A DNA stretch of 40,250 nt from Planctomycetota bacterium (GTDB taxonomy: Bacteria > Planctomycetota > Planctomycetia > Gemmatales > Gemmataceae): positions 1 through 40,250 of the forward strand of contig JACOUH010000301.1 in the NCBI GenBank assembly GCA_016177925.1, in the 5' to 3' direction. This document shows, in pieces, positions 9,102 to 17,800 of the stretch. A program made the position numbers and the translations under genes. Under the pieces are notes generated by a model. It was not told where the DNA came from and did not search any database. It saw only the letters and a program-made list of their open reading frames with translations. Each line of letters starts with the position of its first letter. Position 1 is the stretch's first letter.

Positions 9102-9131
9102 AGTATAACCAACCTCGTCCCGGCCATCCAA
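9102..9131 (-). promoter_or_regulatory. Predicted truB promoter
   Basis: On the minus strand TTGGAT (9131-9126), an 18-bp spacer and TATACT (9107-9102) form a plausible sigma-70 promoter. Transcripts would carry the five-hairpin array in the leader before the start at 8940. Confidence 0.4.
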
Positions 9132-9183
9132 CGGAGGAGGCGGGCTCGGAGCGGGTTCGCGTGATCCCAGGGAGAGGGGGTCG

Positions 9184-10095
9184 ATGTCAGAGGTCTGCGT
9201 AATCTTCAATCCGGCGGCGGGTCGGGGGTGGGCCGGGCAGCGGCTGAACCGACTGCGCCGCGTCCTGGGCTCGAGGGCCGAGTTCTGGCCGACGCAGCGG
9301 GCCGGCCACGCCCGCGAGCTGGCCGCAGACGCCGCCACGGCCGGGTTTCCCGTTGTCGCCGCCGCGGGCGGCGACGGCACCGTTCATGAGGTCGCCAACG
9401 GCCTGCTCCGCTGTGGCAAGCAGGAGAGCGTCCTGGCGGTCGTCCCGATCGGCTCCGCGAACGACTATGCCTACGCGCTGCACCTGGCCGCCGACTGGTG
9501 GCTGCGTCCCGATCCGTCCGTCGGCGTCTGCGCCGTCGATGTCGGCGTGGTGCGCTCGCCCGGCGGCCGCGAGCGCTTCTTCGTCAACGGCCTGGGACTG
9601 GGCTTCAACGGGGCCGTGACCATTCAGGCGCGGCGCATCAAGTTCCTACAGGGCATCCCGCTGTACGCCCTCGCCACGCTGCGGGCGATGCGCACGAGTT
9701 ACCACTTTCCCGTGCTGAGCGTGCGAATGGATGACGGCCCGGAGCAGCGCGTGCCGACGCTGGCGTTGACGCTCGGCGTTGGAAGCCGCGAGGGCAACTT
9801 CCTTTTGACACCTCACGCGATCCTCGATGACGGTCTTTTCGACTACTTGCATGTCGGCCGGCTGCGGCGCCGCGACCTGATCGCGTACGTCCCGCGCATG
9901 ATCACGGGCAGGTTGCCGCAACACGACCCAGCGATCGGCTTCGGCCGCTGCCGGCGGATGGAATTGTCGTCGGAGGCTCCGCTGATCGTGCATACCGACG
10001 GCGAGTTCTTCTGCGTGCCGGAGGAAGGCGTGCGAAACCTGACGGTCGATCTGTTGCCGGGGCGCCTGCGCGTGCTTGGCCGCCTGGCGCGCTGA
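9184..10095 (+). CDS. Diacylglycerol kinase family lipid kinase (YegS-like)
   Basis: The 303-residue protein belongs to the DAGK catalytic family of soluble lipid kinases. Visible motifs are VIFNPAAGRG at the N-terminus (nucleotide-binding NPxxG), AAGGDGTVHEVANGL near residues 58-72, and PIGSANDYAYAL. These match the phosphate-binding GGDGT loop and the GTxND block, here GSAND. The C-terminal β-sandwich (LLTPHAILDDGLFDY, HTDGEFF) is complete. The exact lipid substrate cannot be told from sequence. A GTG-free ATG start follows GGGAGAGGGGGTCG. It ends directly before a repeat cluster. Confidence 0.88.
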   Translation: MSEVCVIFNPAAGRGWAGQRLNRLRRVLGSRAEFWPTQRAGHARELAADAATAGFPVVAAAGGDGTVHEVANGLLRCGKQESVLAVVPIGSANDYAYALHLAADWWLRPDPSVGVCAVDVGVVRSPGGRERFFVNGLGLGFNGAVTIQARRIKFLQGIPLYALATLRAMRTSYHFPVLSVRMDDGPEQRVPTLALTLGVGSREGNFLLTPHAILDDGLFDYLHVGRLRRRDLIAYVPRMITGRLPQHDPAIGFGRCRRMELSSEAPLIVHTDGEFFCVPEEGVRNLTVDLLPGRLRVLGRLAR

Positions 10096-10097
10096 TG

Positions 10098-10181
10098 AGC
10101 CCGACGCGCCAGCGAGGGACCACTGCTTAGCCCGACGCGCCAGCGAGGTTCGCTGGTTTCCTCGCTTGCGCGTCGGGCTAA
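10098..10181. repeat. Inverted cluster of the AGCCCGACGCG / CGCGTCGGGCTAA repeat
   Basis: Two copies in one orientation (10098-10118 and 10127-10148) and one in the other (10158-10181) form a long hairpin between the convergent lipid kinase and P-II genes. The 10158-10181 copy is identical over 24 bp to those at 837 and 864. A bidirectional terminator role is possible but not shown. Confidence 0.85.
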
Positions 10182-10182
10182 T

Positions 10183-10497
10183 TCAGAACTCCAGGGCGTC
10201 GGGCCACGCCAACGGCAGGACGAAGATCTTGCCGTCGCCCATGCGGCCGGTGCGGGCGATGCCGACGACGCGATCGGCTACCTCGTCGACGCGGTCATCG
10301 CTGACGCAGACCGTGATCTCGACCTTGGGCAGAAAGGCCATGCTGTACTCGCTGCCGACATAGCGCTCGAGGTAGCTCTTCTGCCGGCTGTAGCCCTTGA
10401 CCTCGCGGACGGCGCAGCTGGTGACGTCGAGATCCGCGAGGGCGCGCAGAACTGCCTCGGCGACAAATGGCTTCACGACGATGGTGAGCTGTTTCAT
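10183..10497 (-). CDS. P-II family nitrogen regulatory protein
   Basis: P-II proteins are trimeric sensors of 2-oxoglutarate and ATP/ADP that control nitrogen assimilation. The 104-residue protein starts MKQLTIVVKPF. Its T loop is GYSRQKSYLERYVGSEYSMAF, with Tyr at position 51, the uridylylated residue in GlnB/GlnK, and Lys58 in FLPKVEI. The B loop is present as RTGRMGDGKIFVLPL. No amtB or glnA is nearby; it lies 20 bp downstream of an SDR gene and probably shares its transcript. GlnB versus GlnK cannot be decided. Confidence 0.92.
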   Translation of the reverse strand: MKQLTIVVKPFVAEAVLRALADLDVTSCAVREVKGYSRQKSYLERYVGSEYSMAFLPKVEITVCVSDDRVDEVADRVVGIARTGRMGDGKIFVLPLAWPDALEF

Positions 10498-10517
10498 GAC
10501 CTTTTCGCCGTCAGCCC

Positions 10518-11276
10518 TCAGAACCAGCCGCCGGTGATCGGCAGCGTCTGCCCGCTGATGTAACTGCTCTCCTCACAGGCGAAGAAGAGGATCGCGTGAG
10601 CGACGTCCTCGGGCCGGCCGATGCGACCCACCGGGATCTGCTTCTCGTACCCGGCGAGTACCTCCGGCTTGATCGCACCCAGCATCGGCGTTTGGATCAC
10701 GGCGGGAGCGACCGCGTTGACCGTGATGCCGCGCTGCGCCAGCTCCTTCGCCATCACCTTCGTCAGCGCGATGACACCCGCCTTCGCCGCCGCGTAGTTC
10801 GCCTGCCCGTGGAAGCCGACCACGCCGGAGATCGACGCGACGTTGATGATGCGTCCGCCATCGCGCATCACCTCGGCGCCGACCTTCGAGCAGTAGAAGA
10901 CACCATCAAGGTTGGTCTGCAACACAGCGTCCCACTCCGAGAGCGTCATCTTCTTGACGGTGCGGTCACGCAGGATGCCCGCGTTGTTGACCAGCACGTC
11001 GAGGCCGCCTGCCACCTCGACGACCCGCTTCATCAGCGCCTCGACGGCGTCGTAGCGGCTGACGTCGGCCTCGAGGAGATGGACGGTTGCCTTGTGCTGG
11101 CGAAGGCGCTCGGCGGTTTCCTCGGCATCGCGGCGGTTCTGACCAGCGGCATCGTCGACGTAGTTGAGCAGGCAGACCGCCCCGGCCCGCGCGAACGCTT
11201 CCAGGATGCCGGCGCCCATGCCGCGCGACGAGCCCGTCACCAGCACCACCCTGTTGGAAAAGTCGTAGCGGACCAT
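10518..11276 (-). CDS. SDR family 3-oxoacyl-ACP reductase-like protein
   Basis: This NAD(P)-dependent short-chain dehydrogenase has 252 residues. The cofactor loop is TGSSRGMG (14-21) and NNAG is near 97-100. The catalytic set is Ser148, Tyr161 and Lys165 in NYAAAKAG, and the family C-terminus SGQTLPITGGW is present. The FabG-like substrate guess rests on the QANYAAAKAGVIALTK block, but many SDRs of other specificity share it. It sits upstream of the P-II gene and 49 bp downstream of a small gene on the same strand. Confidence 0.88.
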   Translation of the reverse strand: MVRYDFSNRVVLVTGSSRGMGAGILEAFARAGAVCLLNYVDDAAGQNRRDAEETAERLRQHKATVHLLEADVSRYDAVEALMKRVVEVAGGLDVLVNNAGILRDRTVKKMTLSEWDAVLQTNLDGVFYCSKVGAEVMRDGGRIINVASISGVVGFHGQANYAAAKAGVIALTKVMAKELAQRGITVNAVAPAVIQTPMLGAIKPEVLAGYEKQIPVGRIGRPEDVAHAILFFACEESSYISGQTLPITGGWF

Positions 11277-11325
11277 GACACCTCTCTATCAGATGCAGCG
11301 GATGCAAAGCCACAAACGGCGAAAG

Positions 11326-11640
11326 CTACTCTTCGTTCGGGGCGAGGACGGACAGGCACGCGCGCTCTACCGCCACCTCGCAGCCGCGCGGGAACGCGTC
11401 GCACGGGTCGGCCTTCACCCACACGCGCGGCACATCCTCGTAATCCTCCCAGTCCTCCGGCAGCTCGCCCTCCGCCGCGACCAGTTCCGCCTTCTGCCCC
11501 AGCGACTGCGCCGCCCGAACCACCACGCCGCGACGCAGCCCGACCCGCCGGTGCCAGCACGCCTCGTGGTCCGCGTCCTCGCAAAAGGCGACGCGCTTGC
11601 CGATCAGCTGCTCGGGCGCGAACTCCTCCGCCGGCGTCAT
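11326..11640 (-). CDS. Hypothetical protein coupled to SUMF1-domain gene
   Basis: The 104-residue product starts [20 protein letters not shown] and has an acidic middle (ELPEDWEDYEDVP) and several Cys residues. I do not recognise a domain. The start is chosen because it overlaps the upstream gene's stop as ATGA (11637-11640), a common sign of translational coupling. A longer upstream start in this frame would fall inside the neighbour. No signal peptide or membrane segment is seen. Confidence 0.6.
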   Translation of the reverse strand: MTPAEEFAPEQLIGKRVAFCEDADHEACWHRRVGLRRGVVVRAAQSLGQKAELVAAEGELPEDWEDYEDVPRVWVKADPCDAFPRGCEVAVERACLSVLAPNEE

Positions 11641-12590
11641 TTCTGCCCCCCGTCCTCGTCGAGGACGAGCCGGAACCCGTTGCCCAGGCGGATGTCGGGG
11701 GCCAGTCCCAGCCGCGCCGCCGAGCGGCACGCCATTGGACCGTCACTGCGCGATCCGCCGCGGACGACCCGGAACACGCCCTCGCCTGGCCCCGGGGGGT
11801 CGCGCGACGGACTATTCCGGTAGTAGTCCTTGTCGTACCAGTCGGCGCACCACTCGCGGACATTGCCGTGCAGGTCGTACAGCCCGAACGCGTTGGGTTT
11901 CTTCTGACCAACCGCCGGGACCACGTCGGACTGTTTCCTCAACCCCGCCTGGTCGGGTTCGGACCGCGAGTTAAAGTAGAACCAGCAGTAGTCGTTGATG
12001 GCGGCGCCCTCGCCGAACGAGTAGGGTGTAGTGGTGCCGGCGCGGCAGGCATATTCCCACTCGGCCTCCGTCGGCAAGCGGTAAACGCGCCCGGCGGCCT
12101 TTTCCTCGGGCAACTCCGACAGCCGTCGGCAGAACTCGACCGCCTCGTCCCAGGAGACGTTCTCGACGGCGTGATCGGGGTTGCGGCCGAACACTGCGGG
12201 GTTGGTCCCCATGATCTTCTCGTATTCTCCCTGCGTCACCTCGGTAACGCCCATGAAAAACGGGCGTGTGATCTCGACCTCATGCTGCGGCTCCTCGTCT
12301 TTTCCACGGTCCCGCTCATTGGCCGGCGCGCCCATGAGGAACTTTCCCGGCGGGATACGGACGAAGCGCATGCCGAGCGAGTTGGTCAGGTACTCATGCG
12401 GTGGGGGGCTTTTGCGCCAGAGGACGAAGCCGAAGACGGCCAGGGAGAGGAGGACAACCGCCAGGAGGAGGCCCGGCAGCAGCCACGGATTCTTGCGATG
12501 ATTCTGCAAGGGCCGCTCCAGTTCGGGGATCGAAGCCCGCCCGCGTTCCGGGCGATCCTGGATTATTTCACACTGGCGAGGGCTTTGCAA
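11637..12590 (-). CDS. SUMF1/FGE-domain protein with N-terminal membrane anchor
   Basis: The 317-residue protein has a membrane segment near residues 34-55 ([19 protein letters not shown]). A formylglycine-generating-enzyme sulfatase domain follows: [68 protein letters not shown] and RGGS near the end. Active FGE uses two cysteines spaced five apart after GGS. Here only the second is kept ([12 protein letters not shown]), with Asp at the first, so sulfatase activation is doubtful. Many planctomycete SUMF1 proteins have other, unknown roles. It heads a likely minus-strand operon. Confidence 0.85.
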   Translation of the reverse strand: MQSPRQCEIIQDRPERGRASIPELERPLQNHRKNPWLLPGLLLAVVLLSLAVFGFVLWRKSPPPHEYLTNSLGMRFVRIPPGKFLMGAPANERDRGKDEEPQHEVEITRPFFMGVTEVTQGEYEKIMGTNPAVFGRNPDHAVENVSWDEAVEFCRRLSELPEEKAAGRVYRLPTEAEWEYACRAGTTTPYSFGEGAAINDYCWFYFNSRSEPDQAGLRKQSDVVPAVGQKKPNAFGLYDLHGNVREWCADWYDKDYYRNSPSRDPPGPGEGVFRVVRGGSRSDGPMACRSAARLGLAPDIRLGNGFRLVLDEDGGQK

Positions 12591-12746
12591 TCGGCGCGCG
12601 GGGAGTGAAAAACGTTAGCAATTGTCGTTGACCGCGTGCCGAATCTCCCGGATTCGGGAGCAAGATGAACAGTCGTGAGACACGATCAGCCAGCTCTATC
12701 AACGCTGTCTCGATTTCAACCAGCCAGCGGCCGAGGAAGCAGGCGG

Positions 12747-12893
12747 CTAAATAGCTGCACACAAAGGGGAAAGTGCTTCGTGGCCGGGGCTGAGTCCACG
12801 AAGCCCCGGACGGCCCCGGGGCTTCGCGGACTCAGCCCCGGCCACGAAGCACCTGCGCCACCTGGCACTTTCCCCTTGGGGGGAGCTATTTAG
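12747..12893. repeat. 147-bp imperfect palindrome with CTAAATAGCT ends
   Basis: The outer arms are CTAAATAGCT (12747-12756) and AGCTATTTAG (12884-12893). Inside lie AAGGGGAAAGTGC/GCACTTTCCCCTT and a near-perfect long hairpin around 12776-12850 containing GGCCGGGGCTGAGTCC and its complement. The right arm has an extra ~16 nt. It resembles a MITE or other non-autonomous element; TA dinucleotides flank the inner palindrome. Confidence 0.75.
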
Positions 12894-12981
12894 AGCGCTT
12901 TGCATTTGCGTGTGGCGGCGAGTTTCCAACTTGCCGAGAAGAACCGGCAAGTTGGAAACTCGCCGCCGCAACAGACCGCTC
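12893..12981. mobile_element. Candidate diverged relative of the 101-bp TA-flanked element
   Basis: The left end GAGCGCTTTGCATTTGCG resembles GAGCGGTTCACACTTGCG of the 101-bp element at 39311. The right end is ACCGCTC, as in the 101-bp element. Between them is a perfect hairpin with 23-bp arms (12914-12936 and 12945-12967) and an 8-nt loop. A TA precedes it (12891-12892), but CA, not TA, follows. Confidence 0.5.
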
Positions 12982-13016
12982 CATCCGCCCGCACACCGCG
13001 CTAATTGCGCAGCTGC

Positions 13017-14396
13017 TCAGAGTAACTCCGTCACAGGCTCGCGGTCCTCAAGCACGTACTGCGGCCGGCCGTTGTAGTCGCGGAAGGTGGTGGCGGGGTC
13101 GACGCCAAGGGCGCTGTACAGCGTTGCCAGCACGTTCTGCATCCGGATCGGCTTGCCGATGACGCGCTCGCCGCGGGCGTCGGTGGCGCCGATGACCTGG
13201 CCGGTCTTCAACCCGCCACCAGCGACCCAGAGGAAACCCGCCTCCGGCCAGTGACTGCGTCCGTCCGGCGTCACGTCGCCGATGCGCGGCGTTCGGCCGA
13301 ACTCGCCGCCCATCAGCACAACCACGTCCTGGAGCAGGCCGCGCTCATCCAGGTCGGTGATCAAGGCCGCCAGCGCCTGGTCCAACGGAGGCAACAGCTG
13401 TCGGAGGGTGGTGAAGTTATAACGATGGGTGTCCCAATCGTGGAAAGCGACCGTCACCACGGAAACGCCTGCTTCTACCAGGCGGCTGGCCTGGAGTAGC
13501 GCTTTCCCCGGATGCTCGACTTGGTGGTGGTTGACGACATTGCACTCCTGACTCATCACCTTGAACGGGCGATCACCATAGCGCGTGCGGACCTTGTCGG
13601 GCTCCTTGTCGAGGTCGAAGGCGTCGCGGACCTTGCCGGACGCGACCATGTGCAGGGCCCGGTCCTGGAAAGCGTCGAGGCCCTTGAGGGCCCCCTTGCT
13701 GTCGAGGTCCCGGCGGAGGGTGTCGAAGGCGTGGAGCAGGTCCTTGCGGTTTTCCAGGCGCCGGGCGCTGACGTCCCGACACCGTCTCAGGTTGTCCAGC
13801 GGCTCCGAGTAGTTCCCGCCGCCCACCCGGAACGGCTCGTGTTCGATGCCAAGGTAATACGCCCGTTCCCAATCCGTCCGGTTGTTCAGGCTGACGTACG
13901 GGGGAATGGCCGAGCTGCCCCCGCGCACGCGGCTCACGATCGAGCCCAGCGCCGGCCGCTGGGCCTCGCCCGGTCTGGAAACTCGCGGGGAGTCCTGCCA
14001 GGGAAAGCCGCTGTAGAACTCGTTGGCAGTGTGCAGGTGCGTCAGCTGGACCCCACGCAGGATGGCGAACTTATCGGCGATCTTCGCCTGCCGCGGCATC
14101 AGCTCGCAAATCTGCATCCCCGGGACATTGGTCTTGATGGGGCTGAACTCGCCACGGTACTCGCTGGGGGCCTTCGGCTTCATATCATACATGTCCAGGT
14201 GCGAAGGCCCGCCGCTGAGATGGATCATGATGACCGATTTCTGCCTCGGCTTGCCCAGCGAGGGCGATTCCGCTCGTAGACGGAGGACATCGCCCAGGGT
14301 CAGGCCACCCAGCGCCAGGGCCCCCACGCGGAGGAAGCCGCGACGCGTGAGACCAGGGCGATTCGAGGCAGAACTCGGCTCGTAGATCGTCAGCAT
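13017..14396 (-). CDS. DUF1501 domain-containing protein with Tat-like signal
   Basis: The 459-residue product begins MLTIYEP and has a twin-arginine signal TRRGFLRVGALALGGLTLGDVL, so export in folded form is likely. The rest follows the DUF1501 pattern common in planctomycetes: SVIMIHLSGGPSHLDMYDMKP, AILRGV, VSVVTVAFHDWDTH, LMGGEFGRTPRIG, GRSHWPEAG and a C-terminal MQNVLATLYSALGVDP block. The fold is related to alkaline phosphatase/sulfatase; no activity is established. The start is supported by AGGAG 7 nt upstream. It is often found beside DUF1549/1553 cytochromes, which are absent here. Confidence 0.9.
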   Translation of the reverse strand: MLTIYEPSSASNRPGLTRRGFLRVGALALGGLTLGDVLRLRAESPSLGKPRQKSVIMIHLSGGPSHLDMYDMKPKAPSEYRGEFSPIKTNVPGMQICELMPRQAKIADKFAILRGVQLTHLHTANEFYSGFPWQDSPRVSRPGEAQRPALGSIVSRVRGGSSAIPPYVSLNNRTDWERAYYLGIEHEPFRVGGGNYSEPLDNLRRCRDVSARRLENRKDLLHAFDTLRRDLDSKGALKGLDAFQDRALHMVASGKVRDAFDLDKEPDKVRTRYGDRPFKVMSQECNVVNHHQVEHPGKALLQASRLVEAGVSVVTVAFHDWDTHRYNFTTLRQLLPPLDQALAALITDLDERGLLQDVVVLMGGEFGRTPRIGDVTPDGRSHWPEAGFLWVAGGGLKTGQVIGATDARGERVIGKPIRMQNVLATLYSALGVDPATTFRDYNGRPQYVLEDREPVTELL

Positions 14397-14522
14397 GTGG
14401 CTCTCCTGGACGAGCTTTGGCAGAGGACGCACCGAATGCTACCTGGCTCGTGCGTGCTCTGCAAGCAACAGTCTGAATTTCTGGTGGCCCAGCGGCGTCG
14501 AGGGGCGACGATAGGTGGCGGC

Positions 14523-14601
14523 GGGTGGCACATGCTTTCGCGGCCCTCGGAGTCCTTGCACCAGGCCGGGCCAGCGCGGGCCGCGAAAGCATGGCACACC
14601 C
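14523..14601. repeat. Palindromic repeat, family ATGCTTTCGCGGC, copy A
   Basis: The arms ATGCTTTCGCGGCCC and GGGCCGCGAAAGCAT enclose ~31 nt. A 72-nt stretch is identical to copy B at 14676-14752. A relative with a different loop is at 30335-30413. Confidence 0.9.
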
Positions 14602-14675
14602 ACGACACTCCCCTTCTCCCGGCGCTGTTGGTCTGTTCGCCGCCGTGGGCGGGATGATCCTCGTGGGCACACGGC

Positions 14676-14752
14676 GGGTGGCATGCTTTCGCGGCCCTCG
14701 GAGTCCTTGCACCAGGCCGGGCCAGCGCGGGCCGCGAAAGCATGGCACACCC
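14676..14752. repeat. Palindromic repeat, family ATGCTTTCGCGGC, copy B
   Basis: This is a direct repeat of copy A about 153 bp downstream, identical from ATGCTTTCG through the closing CACCCAC, including the loop. Confidence 0.9.
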
Positions 14753-14893
14753 ACTCCACTCCCCCCTTGTACGATTCCTCATCCGCCCTGGTTCCCTACA
14801 AGGGACGGACCTCCTTCCCTATCATGGCAGGAAGGAAGCGATTTCCCGCCGACTACACTGCCGCCCGCCAAACGACCTCCGAGGCCGATCCCC

Positions 14894-17800
14894 ATGCTCC
14901 GTTTTCCTTTGCTCTCGTCCCGCCTCCTGGCGCTTGCCGCGATGCTCACTCTCTCCCTCGCCGTCCTGACGTTCCTGCCGAGTCCCCAGGCCGTTCGCTC
15001 TGCCGATGCGGCCCCGGCGAAGCTCGAACTGCGGCAAGGCGATCACATCTGCGTCATCGGCAACACCCTCGCCGATCGGATGCAGCACGACGGCTGGCTC
15101 GAAACCTACCTCCACAGCCGATTTCCCAGGCACCGCCTCGTCTTCCGCGACCTCGGCTTCTCCGGCGACGAGCTGACGCTACGGCTCCGCTCCGCCAGCT
15201 TCGGCAGCCCCGATCAGTGGCTCACTCGCTGCAAGGCCGACATCGTCCTTGCCTTCTTCGGCTACAATGAGTCCTTCGCCGGTCCCAAAGGTCTCGATAA
15301 GTTCAAGAAGGACCTCGATGACTTCCTCAAGCACACCCTCGGTCAGAAATACAACGGCCAGACCGCCCCGCGCCTCGTCCTCTTCTCGCCCATCGCCCAC
15401 GAAGACCTGCACTCCCGCAACCTGCCTGACGGCCGCGACAACAACAACCGCCTGAAGCTCTACACCGCCGCGATGGGCGACGTCGCTCGCGTCAACAAGG
15501 TCCACTTCGTCGACCTGTTCGCGCCGACACTCGCCCTGTACGACAGGGCGAGGAAGCCGATGACCATCAATGGCGTCCACCTCAACGAGGACGGCAACCG
15601 CGCCGTCGCCGAGATTATCGACCGCGGGCTCTTCCCCGGTGAGCCGACACCCCGCGACGCGACCAAGCTGGAGCAGCTCCGTCGCGCCGTGCTCGACAAG
15701 AACTTCTACTGGTTCAACCGCTACCGCACCGTCGATGGCTACTCAATCTACGGCGGACGCGCCGACCTGCGTTTCGTCGCCGGACAGACCAATCGCGACG
15801 TCATGGATCGCGAAATGGAAGTCCTCGATGTCATGACGGCCAACCGCGACAAGCGCATCGCGGCGGTTGCCCGCGGCGGCGACCTGAAGGTCTACGATGA
15901 CAACACACCGCCGTTCATCCCCGTGCAGACCAACAAGCCCGGCCGCGGGCCCAACGGCTTGCACCTCTTCCTCCGCGGCGAGGAAGCCATCCAGCACATG
16001 AAGCTCGGCAAGGGTTTCAAGATCAACCTGTTCGCCGACGAGAAGAAGTTCCCCGAGTTGGTCAATCCCGTGCAGACAGCATGGGACCCCAAGGGCCGGC
16101 TCTGGGTCGCCGTCTGGCCGACCTATCCGCACTGGAAGCCCAAGGAAGAGATGAACGACAAGATCCTCATCCTTGAGGACACTGACGGCGACGGCAAGGC
16201 GGACAAATGTACCGTATTCGCTGACAAGCTGCATTGCCCCACCGGCTTCGAGTTCTACAACGGCGGCGTCCTCGTCGCCCAGGCGCCCGACATCCTCTTC
16301 CTCAAGGACACCGACGGCGACGACAAGGCCGACGTCCGCCAGCGCGTGCTCAGCGGCATCGACTCCGCCGACACGCACCACACCGCCAACAGCTTTGTCC
16401 TCGACCCGGGCGGTGCGCTTTACTTCCAGGAGGGCACCTTCCACCACACGCAGGTCGAGACGCCCTACGGCCCGCCGCAGCGCTGCGCCAACGCCGGCGT
16501 CTTCCGCTACGAGCCGCGCGCCCAGAAGTTCGACGTCTACATCAGCTACGGCTTCGCCAACCCGCACGGCCACGTCTTCGATCGCTGGGGCCAGGACATC
16601 GTCGTCGACGGCACGGGCGCCAATCCCTACCATGCCGCCCTCTTTTCAGGACATCTCGACTATCCGAACAAACACAACGCTCCGCCGCAGGTCTACAAGC
16701 AGCGGACGCGGCCCTGCCCCGGCATGGAGTACCTCTCCAGCCGTCACTTCCCCGACGAATTCCAGGGCACCCTGCTCGTCGCCAACGTGATCGGTTTTCA
16801 GGGAATTTTGCGATACAAGATCGAGGACAAGGGGGGGAGCTTCTCCGGCACCGAGCAGGAGCCGGTCCTCTCTTCCAGCGACCCACATTTCCGCCCCTCT
16901 GACATCAAGATCGGTCCGGACGGGGCGATCTACTTCCTCGACTGGCACAATCCGATCATCGGCCACATGCAGCACAACCTGCGCGACCCCAGCCGCGACC
17001 GCGAGCACGGCCGCATCTATCGCGTTACCTACGAGGGCCGCAAGCTGCTCAAGCCCGTCAAGATCGCTGGCGAGCCTCTCGACAAACTGCTCGACCTACT
17101 GAAGGAGCCCGAGGATCGCGTCCGCTACCGGGCCCGCATTGAGCTGGGTTCGCGCAAGACCGTGGAGGTGCTTGGCGGCGCGATGACGTGGGCCTTCAAG
17201 CTCGATCCGAAGGACCCGGACCTCGAACATCACCTCTTGGAGGTGCTGTGGTTGCACCAGTCGCACAACGTCGTGAACGAGAGAGTGCTCAAGCGCGTGC
17301 TCGGCTCGAAGGACCACCGCGCCCGCGCTGCGGCGACGCGCGTCCTGTGCTACTGGCGTGACCGCGTGCCCGATGCGCTGGAGTTGCTGAAAAAGCTCGC
17401 TGCCGACGAACACCCACGTGTCCGCCTCGAGGCGGTCCGTGCTGCCAGCTTCTTCACCGAGCCCGAAGCCATCGAGGTGCCGCTCGTCTCCGCCGAGAAG
17501 GGGCCCGACCCCTACATCGACTTCGTCCGCGGCGAGACGATGCGGGCCCTCGACCCATACGTCAAAAAGGCGATCGCGGAGGGAAAAAAGATCAAATTCA
17601 CGACGGCCGCCGGCGCTCGCTACTTCCTCAAGAGCGTCAGCACCGATGACCTGCTCAAACTGGATCGGTCGCCCGCTGTCTTCCTCGAACTCCTGTTCCG
17701 CAAGGGCGTCCGCGACGAGTATCGGCGTGAAGCCCTCACCGCCCTGGCAAAGCAGGAGAAGAAGAGCGAGGTCCGCCTTCTCGTTGATGCTCTCCGCAAC

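Larger units (their letters stand above)
12591..13016. other. Intergenic region built of repeats
   Basis: No gene is supported here. Most of it is two abutting palindromic elements at 12747-12981, described separately. The flanks (12591-12746 and 12982-13016) hold nothing I recognise. Confidence 0.7.
14397..14893. other. Divergent intergenic region with two long palindromic repeats
   Basis: This space separates the DUF1501 gene from the giant redox gene. It holds two nearly identical palindromic repeats (14523-14601 and 14676-14752). The rest shows no gene. The downstream frame is open through the whole region, but the signal peptide starts only at 14894, so the upstream part is taken as non-coding. 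Confidence 0.7.

Noticed and set aside
10596..12608. 670-codon open frame on the plus strand
   Set aside because: It lies opposite four recognisable minus-strand genes (SDR, small protein, SUMF1), shows no domain, and is a by-product of high G+C.
12568..12762. 64-codon minus-strand gene upstream of the SUMF1 gene
   Set aside because: There is no recognisable domain or Shine-Dalgarno, and it overlaps the SUMF1 start and a repeat end.
14523..14546. Sigma-54 promoter (TGGCAC...) near the DUF1501 gene
   Set aside because: The match is part of a dispersed palindrome and the spacing to GC is wrong.
14525..14893. N-terminal extension of the giant redox protein
   Set aside because: It translates two palindromic repeats, and a proper signal peptide begins at 14894.
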